Source: Littorina saxatilis
Taxonomy: Eukaryota; Mollusca; Gastropoda; Littorinimorpha; Littorinidae
Direction: 5' to 3'
DNA: 64,000 nt
Assembly: GCF_037325665.1 (NCBI RefSeq)
Contig: NC_090251.1
Span: 32,795,591-32,859,590, forward strand
The position numbers and the translations under genes were made by a program. Each line of letters begins with the position of its first letter. Position 1 is the stretch's first letter. This document shows, piece after piece, positions 21,001 to 32,092 of this stretch. The notes below the pieces were generated by a model, which searched no databases, was not told the DNA's origin, and saw only the letters and a list, made by a program, of their open reading frames with translations.

Positions 21001-24000
21001 TTTCAGACTGCACTTTCATTGCTGATTACAGCAATATATATATATCTTTTGAACCTCAAAACTAAATATGTGTGAGAAAATGTGGGTATGTATTAGGTAC
21101 TAAGGTTGATCATTGTCAAAGTTAAAACATCTGTTTTTATACTCTGAACCTTTTTTTTTTTTTAAATGGCAGGGGGTTATGAAATGTGAGGTGACCATCA
21201 AATAAGCCCAAACATTTTAAACATCAAATAGCACCTTTGGAGTGGAAATGAATTAGCAATTTGTTCCTCTTTTCAGTCTCTTTTCTTTAGTTTACAGTAC
21301 ATGTCGTCAGTGGCCTTCAAAGACCTCGTAACTTACATTTTCCCGATTTTCGGATTTTTGCATGGTTCCGTCCCTTGATTTTTTTCCTATCATCTGTGAA
21401 AAGCTTGTAACTCTATCTATTTTGCAAAGGTCTTTTTCCCCTGATTTTAAAAACCTCGTATTGCCCTTGGGTGTTGAGACATTAGCGACATTGTGTTTGT
21501 ATAGTGCACTAAAATTAAATGTGTAGAGTATGCAGATGTAACTATAAAATTATTATCTGATAGTGAGTGATACTCCTGCTTTTGATGTTGTTTGATTATG
21601 TTGTCCTTGAAGTTGCAATGTACCCCCCGCGGGTTAGGGGGAGTCCCATATTGGTTGGGACAAGAAAGAATTTACCCGATGCTACCCAGCATGTCGTAAG
21701 AGGCGACTAACGGTTCTGTTTCTCCTTTTACCCTTGTTAAGTGTTTCTTGTATAGAATATAGTCAATGTTTGTAAAGATTTTAGTCAAGCAGTATGTAAG
21801 AAATGTTAAGTCCTTTGTACTGGAAACTTGCATTCTCCCAGTAAGGTCATATATTGTACTACGTTGCAAGCCCCTGGAGCAGTTTTTTGATTAGTGCTTT
21901 TGTGAACAAGAAACAATTGACAAGTGGCTCTATCCCATCTCCCCCCTTTCCCCTATCCCATCTCCCCCTTTTCCCGTCGCGATATAACCTTGAATGGTTG
22001 AAAACGACGTTAAACAACAAATAAAGAAAAAACATTAGCGGGAAAACCTCGTATTGTCTGTTTGAATCCCTGCGAGTCTGTTGAAAATCCTCGTAATTGT
22101 TCCTTAAATTCAAAACAAAAAAGTGAAAACCTCGTATCTACACGTTTTGATCTGGTGAAGAGGAATTTGATTTTTAAAACACTCATTATCTCAGAACTAT
22201 GATTTTGAAGATACGAGGTCTTCGAAGGCCACTGACGATGTCTAGCCCCTGATCCTCTGACAGTGATGCAAGAATATGACATCTTGTTTGATAGCCCGGT
22301 AGCTCAGTTGGTAGAGCACTGGACTTGTGATCGGAAGGTCGCAGGTTCGAATTCGGGCCGGGACGGACACGGGTCAACTTTATGTGCAGACCCAGAGACG
22401 GAAGCCATGTCCCACCCCCGTGTCATCACAATGGCACGTAAAAGACCTTGGTCATTCTGCCATAAGTGCAGGTGGCTGAATACACCTAAACACGCAGACA
22501 CCTGGGAAGCGCGACTCCGTTGCTGCTAGCTTTCCACTGGGAGGAAGCGACCCGAATTTCCCAGCGATGGGACAATAAAGTAATGAAAATGAAAATGAAA
22601 ATGAAAATGAAACAGTGTTTCCAGAAACTAGAATTATGTGTGAGTTATCGATCAAGAAAATAAGTAATTTGTAAAAAATACTTCATGAGAATGTAGACAG
22701 TGCATCAAATGGCTAGCAGAGCCGGTTTTACAGATTTTCTCAGTGTACCGCACACTGCTCTTGCCTTGTCATGATTACCTGTAAAATCTGGAGACCAGCA
22801 GTAAACTGTAAACCTTACTGCAGAGTACCTGTTTTGCAGACTTCATGAGAATCCAAATGGTGCATTGAACGGCAATCTAAAGCGATTTTAACCAATTTAA
22901 TCAGTGTTTCGCATTAATACTCTCTCCTTTGCATTTGATTTTATCTGACTAATAAACCTATTTTTCTCTGAAATGTGTTTGACAGATTCTGAGCGACCGC
23001 GACAGACTAGTGCGAAGGACGAGGGTCAGCCGAGATGCTGATGCAGGTGACATCAAGGTAACATTTGTGAAAAGAGGAAGGAAAAAAAAAGACTTTATTT
23101 ATTTTTATTTATCACATTCATTTGAAAGTACAATCTTTGTAAAACAGGTAGCTTAACAAGGCTAGTAAAGAAAAAATCACTAGCTTTTTCAACTAACTCA
23201 ATTATCAATCCCAGTCTGTAACACCTTTTCGCTGAAATCAACATCTAAAGAACAGTTTTAAAGTACAAGGTATGGTTTGACTTTTTTTTAAATTTTGTAA
23301 TGCTCCGTACAAAAATGTATTGACTGTGAAATGGTCACTGTGGATTCTTTGTACAGCCAGAAGAAATATTTGATGACAATGACTTCTACCAAAAACTCCT
23401 GAGGCAACTGGTGGAGCACAAAGCAGCCGATGCAGAAAATTCTGCTTCCACCCAAAGGTAAGGCCTAAAAAAAAAATAGGTGTGGTTACGGTAACCCGAC
23501 CTACCCTATTTTTAGGGGCCGACCCTATAACTTTTTATTACATTTGTCAAAAAAAACAAAAAAAAACACCAAAAAAACGAGTGCAGAAAACGCAATGAAA
23601 GCGAAATCGCCCGAGTCGCGCACTTATTTCCCTGTCAAGTAGGTTTAATTTATACACATTAGAAAAAAAAGTTTAAAAAAAAAGTGATTGCCTACCTTAC
23701 TACCCTATTTTTTTGGGGCTATGTTACTGTAACCACACTTTTTTTTTTTTGCCTAATGGAAAGAGAGAAATGCCTCCTGGCTAGACTGCTCCAATATTTT
23801 CTCACAGATCTATTCAAACTATGACACTCAATAATGAGCATGGATTGATAAACTGCGCACTCGATCCACTGAAAACATCTGTAATCTGTATCTGAAGATT
23901 CTCAAAAGGAGATGAAATGTTCACATCAAGTTCTATGTCCTGCAAGATACACAAACTATTGGTAAGTCAGGGACATAACTATTTTGATCAATGTATAACA

Positions 24001-25513
24001 TGCAGAAAAATAGTTCAATAAAACCGTTGTGCTGATAAATAAAGGTGGTGATGGGCAATACCTAACATAACCTTTGGGTTCTGTTTCAGTCAGTGGCTTG
24101 AGATACAGAAACTGCGGACGAAGAAAAAGAAGAAAGAAGTGGACACACGAGCAAGCAAAGGTCGCAAGCTGAGGCAAGTAAACTTCTGTGGATAATTATT
24201 TATTTCTTTTGAAGGCAGTCTGTCTGTCTGATTATCTGCATTTTGTTGTTGTTGGGGGGGGGGGGGGGGGGGGGGGGATTGATATTACATGCTTCACAAA
24301 CGGTTCATAGCAATCTGAACACTAAAAATTGAAAACAAAAGCCATGATATCTTGAAGGTGAAGAACCTGTGATAGATCGGCTCTTGTAAATACAATTTTG
24401 CCAAACTTTTTATTTGCTTATTTACCAAGTTTTGGGGGACTAGTTTGTACATGTAGGAAGGTCCTATGGTGTTTGAGGATTACATCAGTGATCCAATACA
24501 GTGTAGGCAACTACTACTTATTTAACATTACAGGTACAACGTACATTCCAAGCTGGTCAACTTCATGGCGCCCAGGGACGATTCCACATGGTCCGAAGAT
24601 GCCAAGTAAGCATGCAGATATTAATAAGGATACCTCTGCACTCAGACTTGCTGCTTATACATGTTTTTCTTCTCCAATTCATTTTATTTGCTAATTTCTC
24701 TTTCATTTGAAAACAGAATAGTCTTTCGGATGAGACGAAAAACCGAGGTCCCTTCGTGTACACTACATTGGGGTGTGCATGTTAAAGATCCTACGATTGA
24801 CAAAAGGGTCTTTCCTGGCAAAATTGTATAGGCATAGATAAAAATGTCCACCAAAATAACTGTGTGACTTGGAATAATAGGCCGTGAAAAGTAGGATATG
24901 CGCCGAAATGGCTGCGATCTGCTGGCCGATGTGAATGCGTGATGTATTGTGTAAAAAAATTCCATCTCACACGGCATAAATAAATCCCTGTGCCTTAAAT
25001 ATGTGCGCAATATAAATTGCATAAAAAAGATAATTAACAAAAAAAATCCCTGCGCTTAGAACTGTACCCACGGAATACGCGCAATATAAGCCTCATATTG
25101 ATTGATTGATTGAGACGCAGTTTGAATTATCAGCTCTTTATGGGTCATGGTGTTTTTAAATAATTCCATCTCACTTTCAAGCCAATTTTTAGCACATTAA
25201 AGTCTCTAATGAAAGGCAAAGTGAAAATCCAGGGAGTTCGTTGATTGGAAAGAAAAATTCAGCATTGGTTGATATTCTAATGTGAAAGCATAGTTTTAAT
25301 TTTTAATGCATTTCCTTTTAGAGCGGGTTTGATGTACATACCTGTATATCTTAAAATGATGCCTACTGGATGACTGCATCAACAATTCATGATTTATTGT
25401 GTATTGCTGTGAAGTTATGAATTTCTGCTGACAAATGCTCAACCGTGTCTCCTTTTTTCAGGAATGAATTGTTCAAGAACCTGTTCAAGATGCCAACAGA
25501 CGCAGAAGGATAA
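11841..25513 (+). CDS. AATF: AATF / Che-1 (TRAUB family), complete 13-exon gene, 431 aa
   Basis: AATF is a nuclear and nucleolar protein needed for small-subunit rRNA processing and linked to transcription and DNA-damage survival. Exons: 11841-11922, 12953-13351, 13802-13843, 15162-15206, 18647-18751, 19807-19876, 20481-20549, 20880-20982, 22986-23057, 23357-23457, 24090-24173, 24534-24605, 25462-25513. Phases agree throughout and the total is 1296 nt. Features in order: MASLEEIVKQL start; DSRYHGAKTSRKDLYEF (about 65-80); a long acidic Asp/Glu tract in exon 2; LWDRLMEARIKLQK (about 191-204), the conserved AATF core; TLTFWDDKTRLASKK (exon 8); EEIFDDNDFYQKLLRQL (from 331), opening the C-terminal TRAUB domain; ASKGRKLR and NFMAPRDDSTW; NELFKNLFK at the end. 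It is shorter than human AATF (560 aa), mainly in the acidic and linker parts. Intron 11 has a GC donor (AG|GCAAGT). Introns are loaded with transposons. Confidence 0.95.
11980..12108. repeat. Two abutting perfect inverted repeats (77 bp and 52 bp)
   Basis: The first palindrome, 11980-12056, has 38-nt arms around a single A. The second, 12057-12108, has 24-nt arms around TAAA. They abut with no base between them and I find no mismatch in either arm. They lie in AATF intron 1, about 60 bp after exon 1. Confidence 0.9.
12188..12478 (+). repeat. CA-rich dispersed repeat, copy B (AATF intron 1)
   Basis: This is nearly the same sequence as 3677-3972, from ATCACAGACAGACACATAC to AAGAATCACACAGACAGACA, with small indels in the CA runs. 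Copies flanked by unrelated sequence show that it is dispersed rather than a local expansion. Confidence 0.75.
12634..12670. repeat. Poly-G tract
   Basis: A run of G interrupted by a few A and one C sits in AATF intron 1. Similar G runs occur in intron 5 (about 19171-19187) and intron 11 (about 24257-24277). Long G runs can fold into quadruplexes and are also prone to assembly length error. Confidence 0.7.
14224..15082 (+). mobile_element. Non-autonomous element with Helentron-like ends (AATF intron 3)
   Basis: It starts AACAAG-TCGC-GTAAG-GCGA, which is the same order of parts as the 2977-3504 family. The subterminal motif ACATTTAGTCAAG (14248-14260) follows. The element closes with a 27-bp hairpin (15056-15082) made of ACATTTAGTCAA, a 3-nt loop and the exact complement. 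The body is AT-rich and non-coding, with an internal near-duplication (TTGTTTTTAATCC...ATATGTTTTT at about 14450 and 14585) and a (CA)n run at about 14987-15014. I have seen similar repeats in mollusc sequence, but cannot cite a family name. Confidence 0.65.
15385..18349 (+). mobile_element. SINE (CCCGCGGGTTAGG family) split by a DNA transposon
   Basis: SINE halves 15385-15491 and 18088-18349 join into one copy, flanked by an 11-bp target duplication GGAAAGAGAAA (15374-15384 and 18350-18360). It begins CCCCCCGCGGGTTAGGGGG and ends TGACGTAAAACGCCAAATAAAGAAAG. Other copies are at 19260-19650, 21623-22032, 31711-32079 and 60177-60543. I find no clear tRNA A/B boxes in the head. Confidence 0.85.
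15492..18087 (+). mobile_element. Pogo/Tigger-type non-autonomous transposon, self-nested (two units)
   Basis: The ends are CAGCAGTCCC (15492) and GGGACTGCTG (to 18087), with the host TA duplicated (15490-15491 and 18088-18089). Inside, a second complete left end CAGCAGTCCC begins at 16721, directly after a TA, and the 1.2 kb that follows repeats 15492-16720 almost exactly. Unit 1 therefore lacks its right end. Unit 2 (16721-18087, 1367 bp) is complete. A single-unit copy in reverse orientation lies at 55651-56861. I see no transposase; the open frames are repeat noise. Confidence 0.85.
19260..19650 (+). mobile_element. SINE (CCCGCGGGTTAGG family), AATF intron 5
   Basis: This full-length copy is bounded by a 14-bp target duplication ACATAAAACTTGTC, which ends just before the C-run and restarts at 19651. 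It ends in (AAAG)n. A poly-G run precedes it in the same intron. Confidence 0.9.
20038..20215 (+). mobile_element. Short Tigger-type MITE, AATF intron 6
   Basis: The element has imperfect inverted ends CAGTGGAAGCTGCCCTGGTA and GACGGGTTCACCTG, flanked by TA (20036-20037 and 20216-20217). The GGTAACCACCTGTTGATAAC and ACCACCTGTCTATAAGG arms mark the same group as 55562-56957 and 58962-59134. Confidence 0.65.
21305..22237 (+). mobile_element. DNA transposon-like repeat with TCGTCAGTGGCCTTC ends, hosting a SINE
   Basis: The left end TCGTCAGTGGCCTTCAAAGA and the reversed right end TCGTCAGTGGCCTTCGAAGA agree over about 27 bp except for one or two bases. The phrase CCTCGTA recurs inside. The SINE at 21623-22032 sits in the middle, so the host element was there first. 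The target duplication is not clear. Confidence 0.6.
21623..22032 (+). mobile_element. SINE (CCCGCGGGTTAGG family), AATF intron 8
   Basis: The head, body and tail match the copy at 19260-19650. This copy contains a local duplication of CTATCCCATCTCCCCC near 21930-21970. No convincing target duplication was found. Confidence 0.8.
22294..22612 (+). mobile_element. tRNA-derived SINE with (ATGAAA)n tail, AATF intron 8
   Basis: The head GCCCGGTAGCTCAGTTGGTA, with GAGCA following, is a good A box, and GCAGGTTCGAATTC is the B box. The tRNA cloverleaf is not maintained (the T and acceptor stems fail to pair), so it is not a tRNA gene. The body contains TAAAAGACCTTGGTCATTCTG and the tail is ATGAAA repeated. 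A reverse copy lies at 42401-42723. Confidence 0.85.
23460..23757 (+). mobile_element. MITE with long inverted ends, abutting an AATF splice donor
   Basis: The left arm (GGCCTAAAAA..., then GTGTGGTTACGGTAACC and CCTACCCTATTTTTAGGGGC) matches the reversed right arm (GGCAAAAAA..., GTGTGGTTACAGTAAC, CCCCAAAAAAATAGGGTAG) over roughly 50 bp. It begins within about 3-5 bases of the end of AATF exon 10 (23457), so the donor GTAAGG borders the element. Confidence 0.7.
24719..25113 (+). mobile_element. SINE with (ATTG)n tail, AATF intron 12
   Basis: The core CTTTCGGATGAGACGAAAAA, then GTTAAAGATCCTACGATTG and GGGTCTTTCCTGGCAAAATT, is shared in reverse with 40301-40718 and 52536-52898. The copy ends CGCAATATAAGCCTCATATTG followed by ATTG repeats. 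It lacks the tRNA-like head seen in the 40301-40718 copy. Confidence 0.75.
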
Positions 25514-25536
25514 GACAGGACAACACTGAATGCATG

Positions 25537-25615
25537 AATAAAATGTGACATTTCATTTTGCGTGTGTGTTCTTGAAGCAGATTTATATATTCAAATGTCA
25601 ATATTGAATAATAAA
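25537..25615 (+). promoter_or_regulatory. AATF polyadenylation signals
   Basis: Two AATAAA hexamers follow the AATF stop codon, at 25537-25542 and 25610-25615. The first would leave a very short 3' UTR. The second is the more usual distance from a stop. Confidence 0.6.
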
Positions 25616-25802
25616 ACTTGAAAAGAATTCAAATCATTTAGTGTGATCGAGTCCTAGAGAGTAGTGAAGAATGGATGACTCCAAGAAAGCTTTCTTTTTT
25701 GTTTTTTTTGCTTGTGACCTTTGAAATGGCAGTTTGGCCAAGCAAGATTGTCACAAGTCACTCATATTTACATTCAATAACTTCAAGGATATGTAGAAGA
25801 AT

Positions 25803-26271
25803 TTTTGTTTGTTTATTTGTTGTTTAACGTCCAGCCGACTACGCAGAGCCATATCAGGACGAGGAAGGGGGGGATGAAGGGGGCCACTTGTCAAGCGATT
25901 CCTGTTTACAAATGCACTAACCCATTACTTGTGTCCCAGCAGGCTTTAGTAAAACTAAATTAATACCTACTGGAAGATTACCAGTTTCCAGTATGTTAAA
26001 ATAGGCTTAACCTATCTACTGCTGGACTTACATCAGAACACTAGCAGATTAAACTATACATGAATCGCGAGACAAGCGGCAAGAGAAGAGATTTTTGGAA
26101 AAAATATAGGTGAATGAGCAAGAAGGCAGAAAAAAAAGAATTCATGAAGAAAAAGAGAGCATGACAGGAAAGAGGAACCAAAAATCTACCTAACAGCAAA
26201 CTAGAAAGCTCCTGCGGTTCCAAAAACAGGAGAGGCCTTTAATTTCATAACCGCAGTGCCCCACTGCGGGA
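25803..26271 (-). mobile_element. SINE-like element with shared GTTAAACAACAAATAAAC tail
   Basis: It is flanked by a 12-bp target duplication ATGTAGAAGAAT (25791-25802 and 26272-26283). On the minus strand its end reads GTAGTCGGCTGGACGTTAAA then CAACAAATAAACAAAC. That is the same tail domain as the SINE at 5568-5873, but the body is different. Confidence 0.75.
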
Positions 26272-26283
26272 ATGTAGAAGAAT

Positions 26284-27667
26284 GAAGTAACATTCATCTG
26301 ATCTCGACTCAAGTACATGTAGCAGCTTCACCCAACCAGGCACATAAAATGCAAGCACACCAGTACAAATCTGACACAAAATGCATGACTTCTAAAATAG
26401 AACTTTTAATTTTGGTTTCATCATTCACTTGCATACGCAGTTAATCGCTAAGTGGAGTAATCTTGCTTGCGCCACACAAAGAACGACAACGAACATGAAA
26501 ATGCATAAGAATTCTTTTGTGTCCATTGGAGATGATAAAACGGTACATAATTCTTATTCACAAACAATAATGCACAAATCATTTCTGTGGATTTCTACAA
26601 ATTCTATGCGATAACCCTGCACAGTCAATCTTATCATATCACAAACGAAAAAGGTTCTCTCACATATCCGTGTGGATGATTCATTCAGTTACATTCATGC
26701 CCACACTAAATAGTAATTCCGAGGACGCACAGAACAAAATATGAGACATTTGCATACCCATTGCATTCATGTACTCGTATACCATATGTGGCATGCAAGA
26801 CCGTCACACAGACAAGCCACAGAAACGTTCAATAAAAGTGTCAAGGCACAAGATATTGGGGTGCTGCCAAATTCAAGTGTTCTTTGAACATGGTCACAGT
26901 AACATCCAACTGGCAACACAACTCATTGCCTAGTTCCTTCCAGATAGACAAATACATGATGTCACTAGGTAACCAACCATGGGATATGCTGTAGTACAGT
27001 CATAAACTGACAGACAACCATATAGGAATAAATGATAACCTCTACAAGTAGTTTTTCAGTCAAAATATCTGTACAATATTGTGGAGTGGAATAAGTCCAA
27101 TGTTAAATTATGTCTTTTCCTTTTTAAATGGAGCAAAGAAAAAAATGTCATATAGAGAATTCTGTCACCTCTGAGCTGTTATATCCAATACTTTTAAAGC
27201 ACACTTCCCAGACTCATCACTACGGCGGTTCCCTGCAATGAGAGGCCCCTCTAATGTAAGAGCACCTCCCATTAAAGGACACCTGTTTGCCCTCTGCCCA
27301 TTTGCATGACCAAAACATACCTGTCATGACAGACCACAGTATCCATCATTGTGACCCACCCAATTGGACAGAAACCCATCTAGGGATGGCTAAGTACTAT
27401 CAGACAACGCTCAGTAACAACACACTTAAGACATTCTTTCCGTTTTGAGGGGGCCTAAAAACAAATGTATTCATACTCTACCTGATAAACAAGTATACTT
27501 CTTCAGCTAGTTTAACCTGCCTCATCTTACTCCATCAAATACATGTACCCCAAACTACACCTGCAAATAAAATATTGCACAAGGGAGGTTTATTTTTCAA
27601 TGTGCCATGCCCAGAAGAATGCAAGTCTTCTCGACATCAGCTAAAATAAGAAAGAAATAGGTTTGTC
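26284..27667. other. Intergenic, nothing recognised
   Basis: I see no coding similarity, repeat pair or strong simple repeat. It lies between the convergent AATF and PHD-finger genes. The phrase CCTCCCATTAAAGGACACCTG near 27267 recalls Tigger-type ends but has no partner that I could find. Confidence 0.4.
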
Positions 27668-27681
27668 TAACCCAGGTATAT

Positions 27682-30600
27682 CCATCACACGGTCCATTCC
27701 TTGTCGTGGTGTGATGGCTTGCGTGCCTCAGTAACCCGGAGAGCTATGCCAGCGGGAGCTTCAGCTCCTGGTAGGGTCACCCTTGCTGGACAGGTCGAAG
27801 GATAGAGGTCAGACAAAATTGGACCACCTCGTTCAGAGGTTTGCGTAGGGCCAACACCCCTGCCTAGAAAACAAACAACGTTACAGAAGCATTGACGACG
27901 AATCAAAATCAACCTGACCTGGGAGAGGAAGGTCCTTCACATGGAAGGCTTATGACGCAGTGCAAGCCAAAAGGAAGCTGCAAGGCCAACTCCCCTTCTA
28001 ACCCCCAGGAAAACCACAAGAATTACTACATGGAACATCAGGACGATGTACGAAACAGGGCGGACCGTCCAGGTAGCACAGGAGATGAGGAACTACAACA
28101 TCTCACTCCTTGGACTGTGTGACAAGGTGGCTACAAGCAGGCCAGCTGAGGCTAACATCTGGAGAGACGCTGATATACTCTGGACACACAGAGGAGGGCG
28201 CCCCACACACTGAGGGCGTGGCCCTTATGCTAGCACCGGAGACACAGCGTGCGCTCATCGGCTGGGAACCTGTCAGTCCACGCATTATTATAGCCAAGTT
28301 TGCCACCAAGAAGAGCAAAATCAAACTGAACGTCATCCAATGTTATGCTCCCATCAACAACGCGGAGGATGAGAAGAAGGATGATTTTTACCATCAACTG
28401 CAGGCTGTATTAGACAGAAGAGGAGCAAAAGACATCACCATCCTCATGGGCGACCTGAATGCCAAGATAGGGTCAGACAACACAGGTCATGAGGAGGTCA
28501 TGGGGACGCATGGACTAGGACGGATGAATGAAAACGGTGAACGCTTTGCAGACCTGTGCTCCATGAATCAGCTGGTGATAGGAGGAAGCATCTTCCCTCA
28601 CAAGAAGATCCACAAAGCCGAGATGTACGTGTGATGCGAGGTGCTGACATGTCATCAGATCACCACCTTCTAGTGATGACAGCAAACTTCGACTGAAGAA
28701 GCACACCACTTCAACCATAGTGCGCACAAGATACAACGTGGGACTGCTCAGAGACAGAGGTGTACAGACAGCATTCCAGCTCAGCCTTTCCAACAGGTTC
28801 AAGAGCAAGAGCTGTATGAAGATGCTGAGACAGACATCGAGAGCCAGTGGCAACACACTAAGAAACTCTGGCAAGACACCTGTGAAGAAGTCCTGGGCAA
28901 GAAGAAAACTCAGCACAAAGAGTGGATCTCCGCTGGCACCCTACAAAAACTCGAAGCCAGGAAGGAAAAGAAAGCTGCGCTGAATGTGAGCCGAACAAGA
29001 ACAGCCAAGGCAAAAGCGCAAGAGGAGTACACTGCTGGTGAAAAAGAAGTGAAGAAAAGCATCAGAACAGACAAGAGGAACTACATAAACAGCCTGGCTA
29101 GTCAAGCAGAGGAGGCTGCAGGACAGGGAAACCTTAGAAAACTATATGTGGTAACCAAGAAACTTGCAGGCAAGTTCCAGCAGACCAGCAAGCCAGTCAA
29201 AGACAGACATGGAAACCCACTCACAACAACAGAAGAACAGCTGAAGAGATGGGAAGAACATTTCACGGAACTGCTGAACCGACCGGCCCCAGAAGTATCA
29301 CCAGACATTCCACCAGCAGAGTCAGAGCTGCCGATAAACTGTGACAAACCATCAAAAGCAGAGATCAGGAAAGCCATTATGTCCCTGAAGAATGGCAAGG
29401 CAGCAGGGCCGGACGATATACCAGCAGAAGCAATCAATGCTGATATGGTGACAGCCGTCAACATGCTGCACAGCCTCTTTAGTAAGATCTGGAAGGAAGA
29501 ACAAATACCAGCCGAGTGGAAGGAAGGAATCCTCATCAAGCTGCCGAAAAAGGGGGACCTCAGCAACTGCAACAACTACCATGGGATTATGCTCCTATCA
29601 GTGGCCGGCAAAGTCCTCAAAAGAGTTATTTTGGAGCGAATGAAAGAGTCAGTTGATGCCAAGCTCCAAGACCAGCAGGCAGGTTTTCGCAGGAATAGAT
29701 CCTGTGCAGATCAGATTGCCAGTCTGCGCATCATTGTAGAGCAGTCACTGGAGAGGAACTCTCCCCTCTACATTAACTTCATAGACTATGAGAAGGCTTT
29801 TGACAGCGTGGACAGACAGACGCTGTGGAAGCTGCTAAGGCACTACGGAGTGCCCGAGAAACTCATCTCACTAGTTCAGCAAACCTACCAAGACATGAAC
29901 TGTAGGGTAGCGCACGCGGGCCAGTTGTCGGACAGTTTCGATGTTAGAACTGGAGTCCGCCAGGGTTGTCTACTGTCGCCTTTCCTCTTCCTCCTGGTCA
30001 TTGACTGGATCATGAAGACCACCACAGCAGGCAGGAACAACGGTATACAGTGGACACTCTGGACACAGCTGGACGACCTCGACTTCGCTGACGACCTGGC
30101 ACTCCTCTCGCACAACTTCAACCAGATGCAAGACAAGACCACTCGCCTGGCAGCAACATCAGCCAAGACAGGGCTCAGGATCAACAAGAGGAAAACAGAA
30201 CTCCTGAAGATCAACACCACTGCCAACACGCCAGTTACGGTAGGTGGAGAGCCAATCCGAGAGGTCGAATCTTTTGTATACCTGGGAAGTGTGAGCAAGG
30301 GGGCACTGACAGAGACGTCGCTGCCAGGACTGGGAAGGCACGAGCAGCCTACATCATGTTGAAGAACATCCGGGCCTCTAGAGAGCATAACCACCAAGCT
30401 GCGCATCTTCAACTCCAATGTCAAATCGGTTCTACTCTACGGCTCTGAGACATGGAGAATGACCAAGGTGACACAGCAGATGATTCAGACTTTCATTAAC
30501 ACCTGTCTGAGGCGCATCTTCAAGATCAGATGGACAGACAAGATCTGCAACGAAGAGCTGTGGCAAAGGGCGGGCCAAGAGCCCGTTAACAGCCAGATTC

Positions 30601-30861
30601 TGAGGAGAAAATGGGGCTGGATTGGACACACCCTTAGGAAACCAACATCCAGCATCACCCGCCAGGCTCTCACTTGGAATCCACAGGGGAAAAGAAAGAG
30701 AGGGAGGCCAAGAAACAGCTGGAGGCGGGACACAGAGGCAGAACTGAAGAGGCAAGGCAACAGCTGGGCAGAAGCGGAGAGAACAGCCCAGAACAGGTGC
30801 GATGGAGAAATGTTGTCAATGGCCTATGCTCCGCTGGGAGCAAAGGGCCTAAGTAAGTAAG
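27682..30861 (+). mobile_element. Near full-length LINE of RTE-like type (endonuclease plus reverse transcriptase), inactive
   Basis: A 14-bp target duplication TAACCCAGGTATAT (27668-27681 and 30862-30875) bounds a 3.18 kb element ending in TAAG repeats. The endonuclease starts near 28015 (ITTWNIRTMYETGR, then LMGDLNAKIG at about 28440). The reverse transcriptase lies in the frame 28986-30362, with AAGPDDIPAE, IKLPKKGDLSNCNNY, INFIDYEKAFDSVDR, GVRQGCLLSPFLF and LDFADDLALLS. The C-terminal part with RRIFKIRWTDKI and RGRPRNSWRRD is in 30459-30860. An in-frame stop after the endonuclease (28632) and several frame changes (between about 28630 and 28990, and near 30340-30460) show that it is decayed. 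The clade assignment is from motif memory. Confidence 0.85.
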
Positions 30862-30875
30862 TAACCCAGGTATAT

Positions 30876-31697
30876 AAGGGCCTTTGTTTCCAGAGTTTGC
30901 AAGAGACCTCAGGCTAGGTACTCTCATAAGAAGAAACAACTAATGCGAACAAAAGGAAAACTTGACCGATGATCTCTGTACCCTTTCTCTAAGTCTAAGT
31001 ACCCTCATTGGCAGAAAAAAACCGCTTTCTGTAAACAAAAAGACAACCTAACTGGTCAACACTATCTTCTTTCTTTAGCTGTTTGCCCAGTGACTGAACA
31101 GCATACCTCACTCAAAACAGTATCGACACTATTATGCAACAAGAAAAGAACCATGCAAGATAGCACCAGAAGTCAATGCACACAGAAATGAATAAAACCA
31201 AGCACCCAAAAATGAATGAAAAAAGGACCTTTTGCGCAAATCGGATCTACCATTGTTAATGTTATGTCAGCTCTAAAAGACCCGACAAGAGAACAACTTG
31301 TATGTAAAATGAGATTCCACATCACACATCTCTGCAGACATGACATGTATGTATACACTTTAGCTATAGTATAAGAACAAAATGTTGGGTTCCAACAAAT
31401 TCGCTGGATCATTTAAATAAACACTACATGTACTAGAATTAACAAACGTGGGAATTTGGAACAAATGAGCAATAAGACATATCACGGGAACATCTCAGGC
31501 TCCTCCCCCCAAAAAAAGAAACCCAAGAAATTAACTGTGCCCCTCACTCATTCACTCCAACTGATTCAAACTACAACTACAATGGCACCCCCCCCCCCCC
31601 CCCTTTTTGAGAGCATGCTAGCACAGTCTGTCCATAAACTCTGCAATTATCCCCAGTTGACTACCTCCCCTGCCTCATTTTCTCAGAGTTGAAGCCG
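30876..31697. other. Intergenic, nothing recognised
   Basis: The only distinctive feature is a C-run at about 31590-31603. No coding similarity was found on either strand. Confidence 0.4.
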
Positions 31698-31710
31698 TCT
31701 TAAGGGCTGT

Positions 31711-32079
31711 TTCTTTCTTTCTTTCTTTGGTGTTTAACGTCGTTTTCAACCACGAAGGTTATATCGCCACGGGGAAAGGGGGGAGATGGGATAGAGCCAC
31801 TTGTCAATTGTTTCTTGTTCACAAAAGCACTAATCAAAAAATTGCTCCAGGGGCTTGCAACGTAGTACAATATATTACCTTACTGGGAGAATGCAAGTTT
31901 CCAGTACAAAGGACTTAACATTTCTTACATACTGCTTGACTAAAATCTTTACAAACATTGACTATATTCTATACAAGAAACACTTAACAAGGGTAAAAGG
32001 AGAAACAGAATCCGTTAGTCGCCTCTTACGACATGCTGGGGAGCATCGGGTAAATTCTTCCCCCTAACCCGCGGGGGGG
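31711..32079 (-). mobile_element. SINE (CCCGCGGGTTAGG family), reverse orientation
   Basis: It is flanked by a 13-bp duplication TCTTAARGGCTGT (31698-31710 and 32080-32092, one mismatch). It begins with the (CTTT)n complement of the tail and ends with the CCGCGGGGGGG head. Confidence 0.9.
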
Positions 32080-32092
32080 TCTTAAAGGCTGT

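Noticed and set aside
22294-22366. Possible tRNA gene
   Set aside because: A and B boxes are present, but the acceptor and T stems do not pair. The unit continues into a SINE body with an (ATGAAA)n tail.
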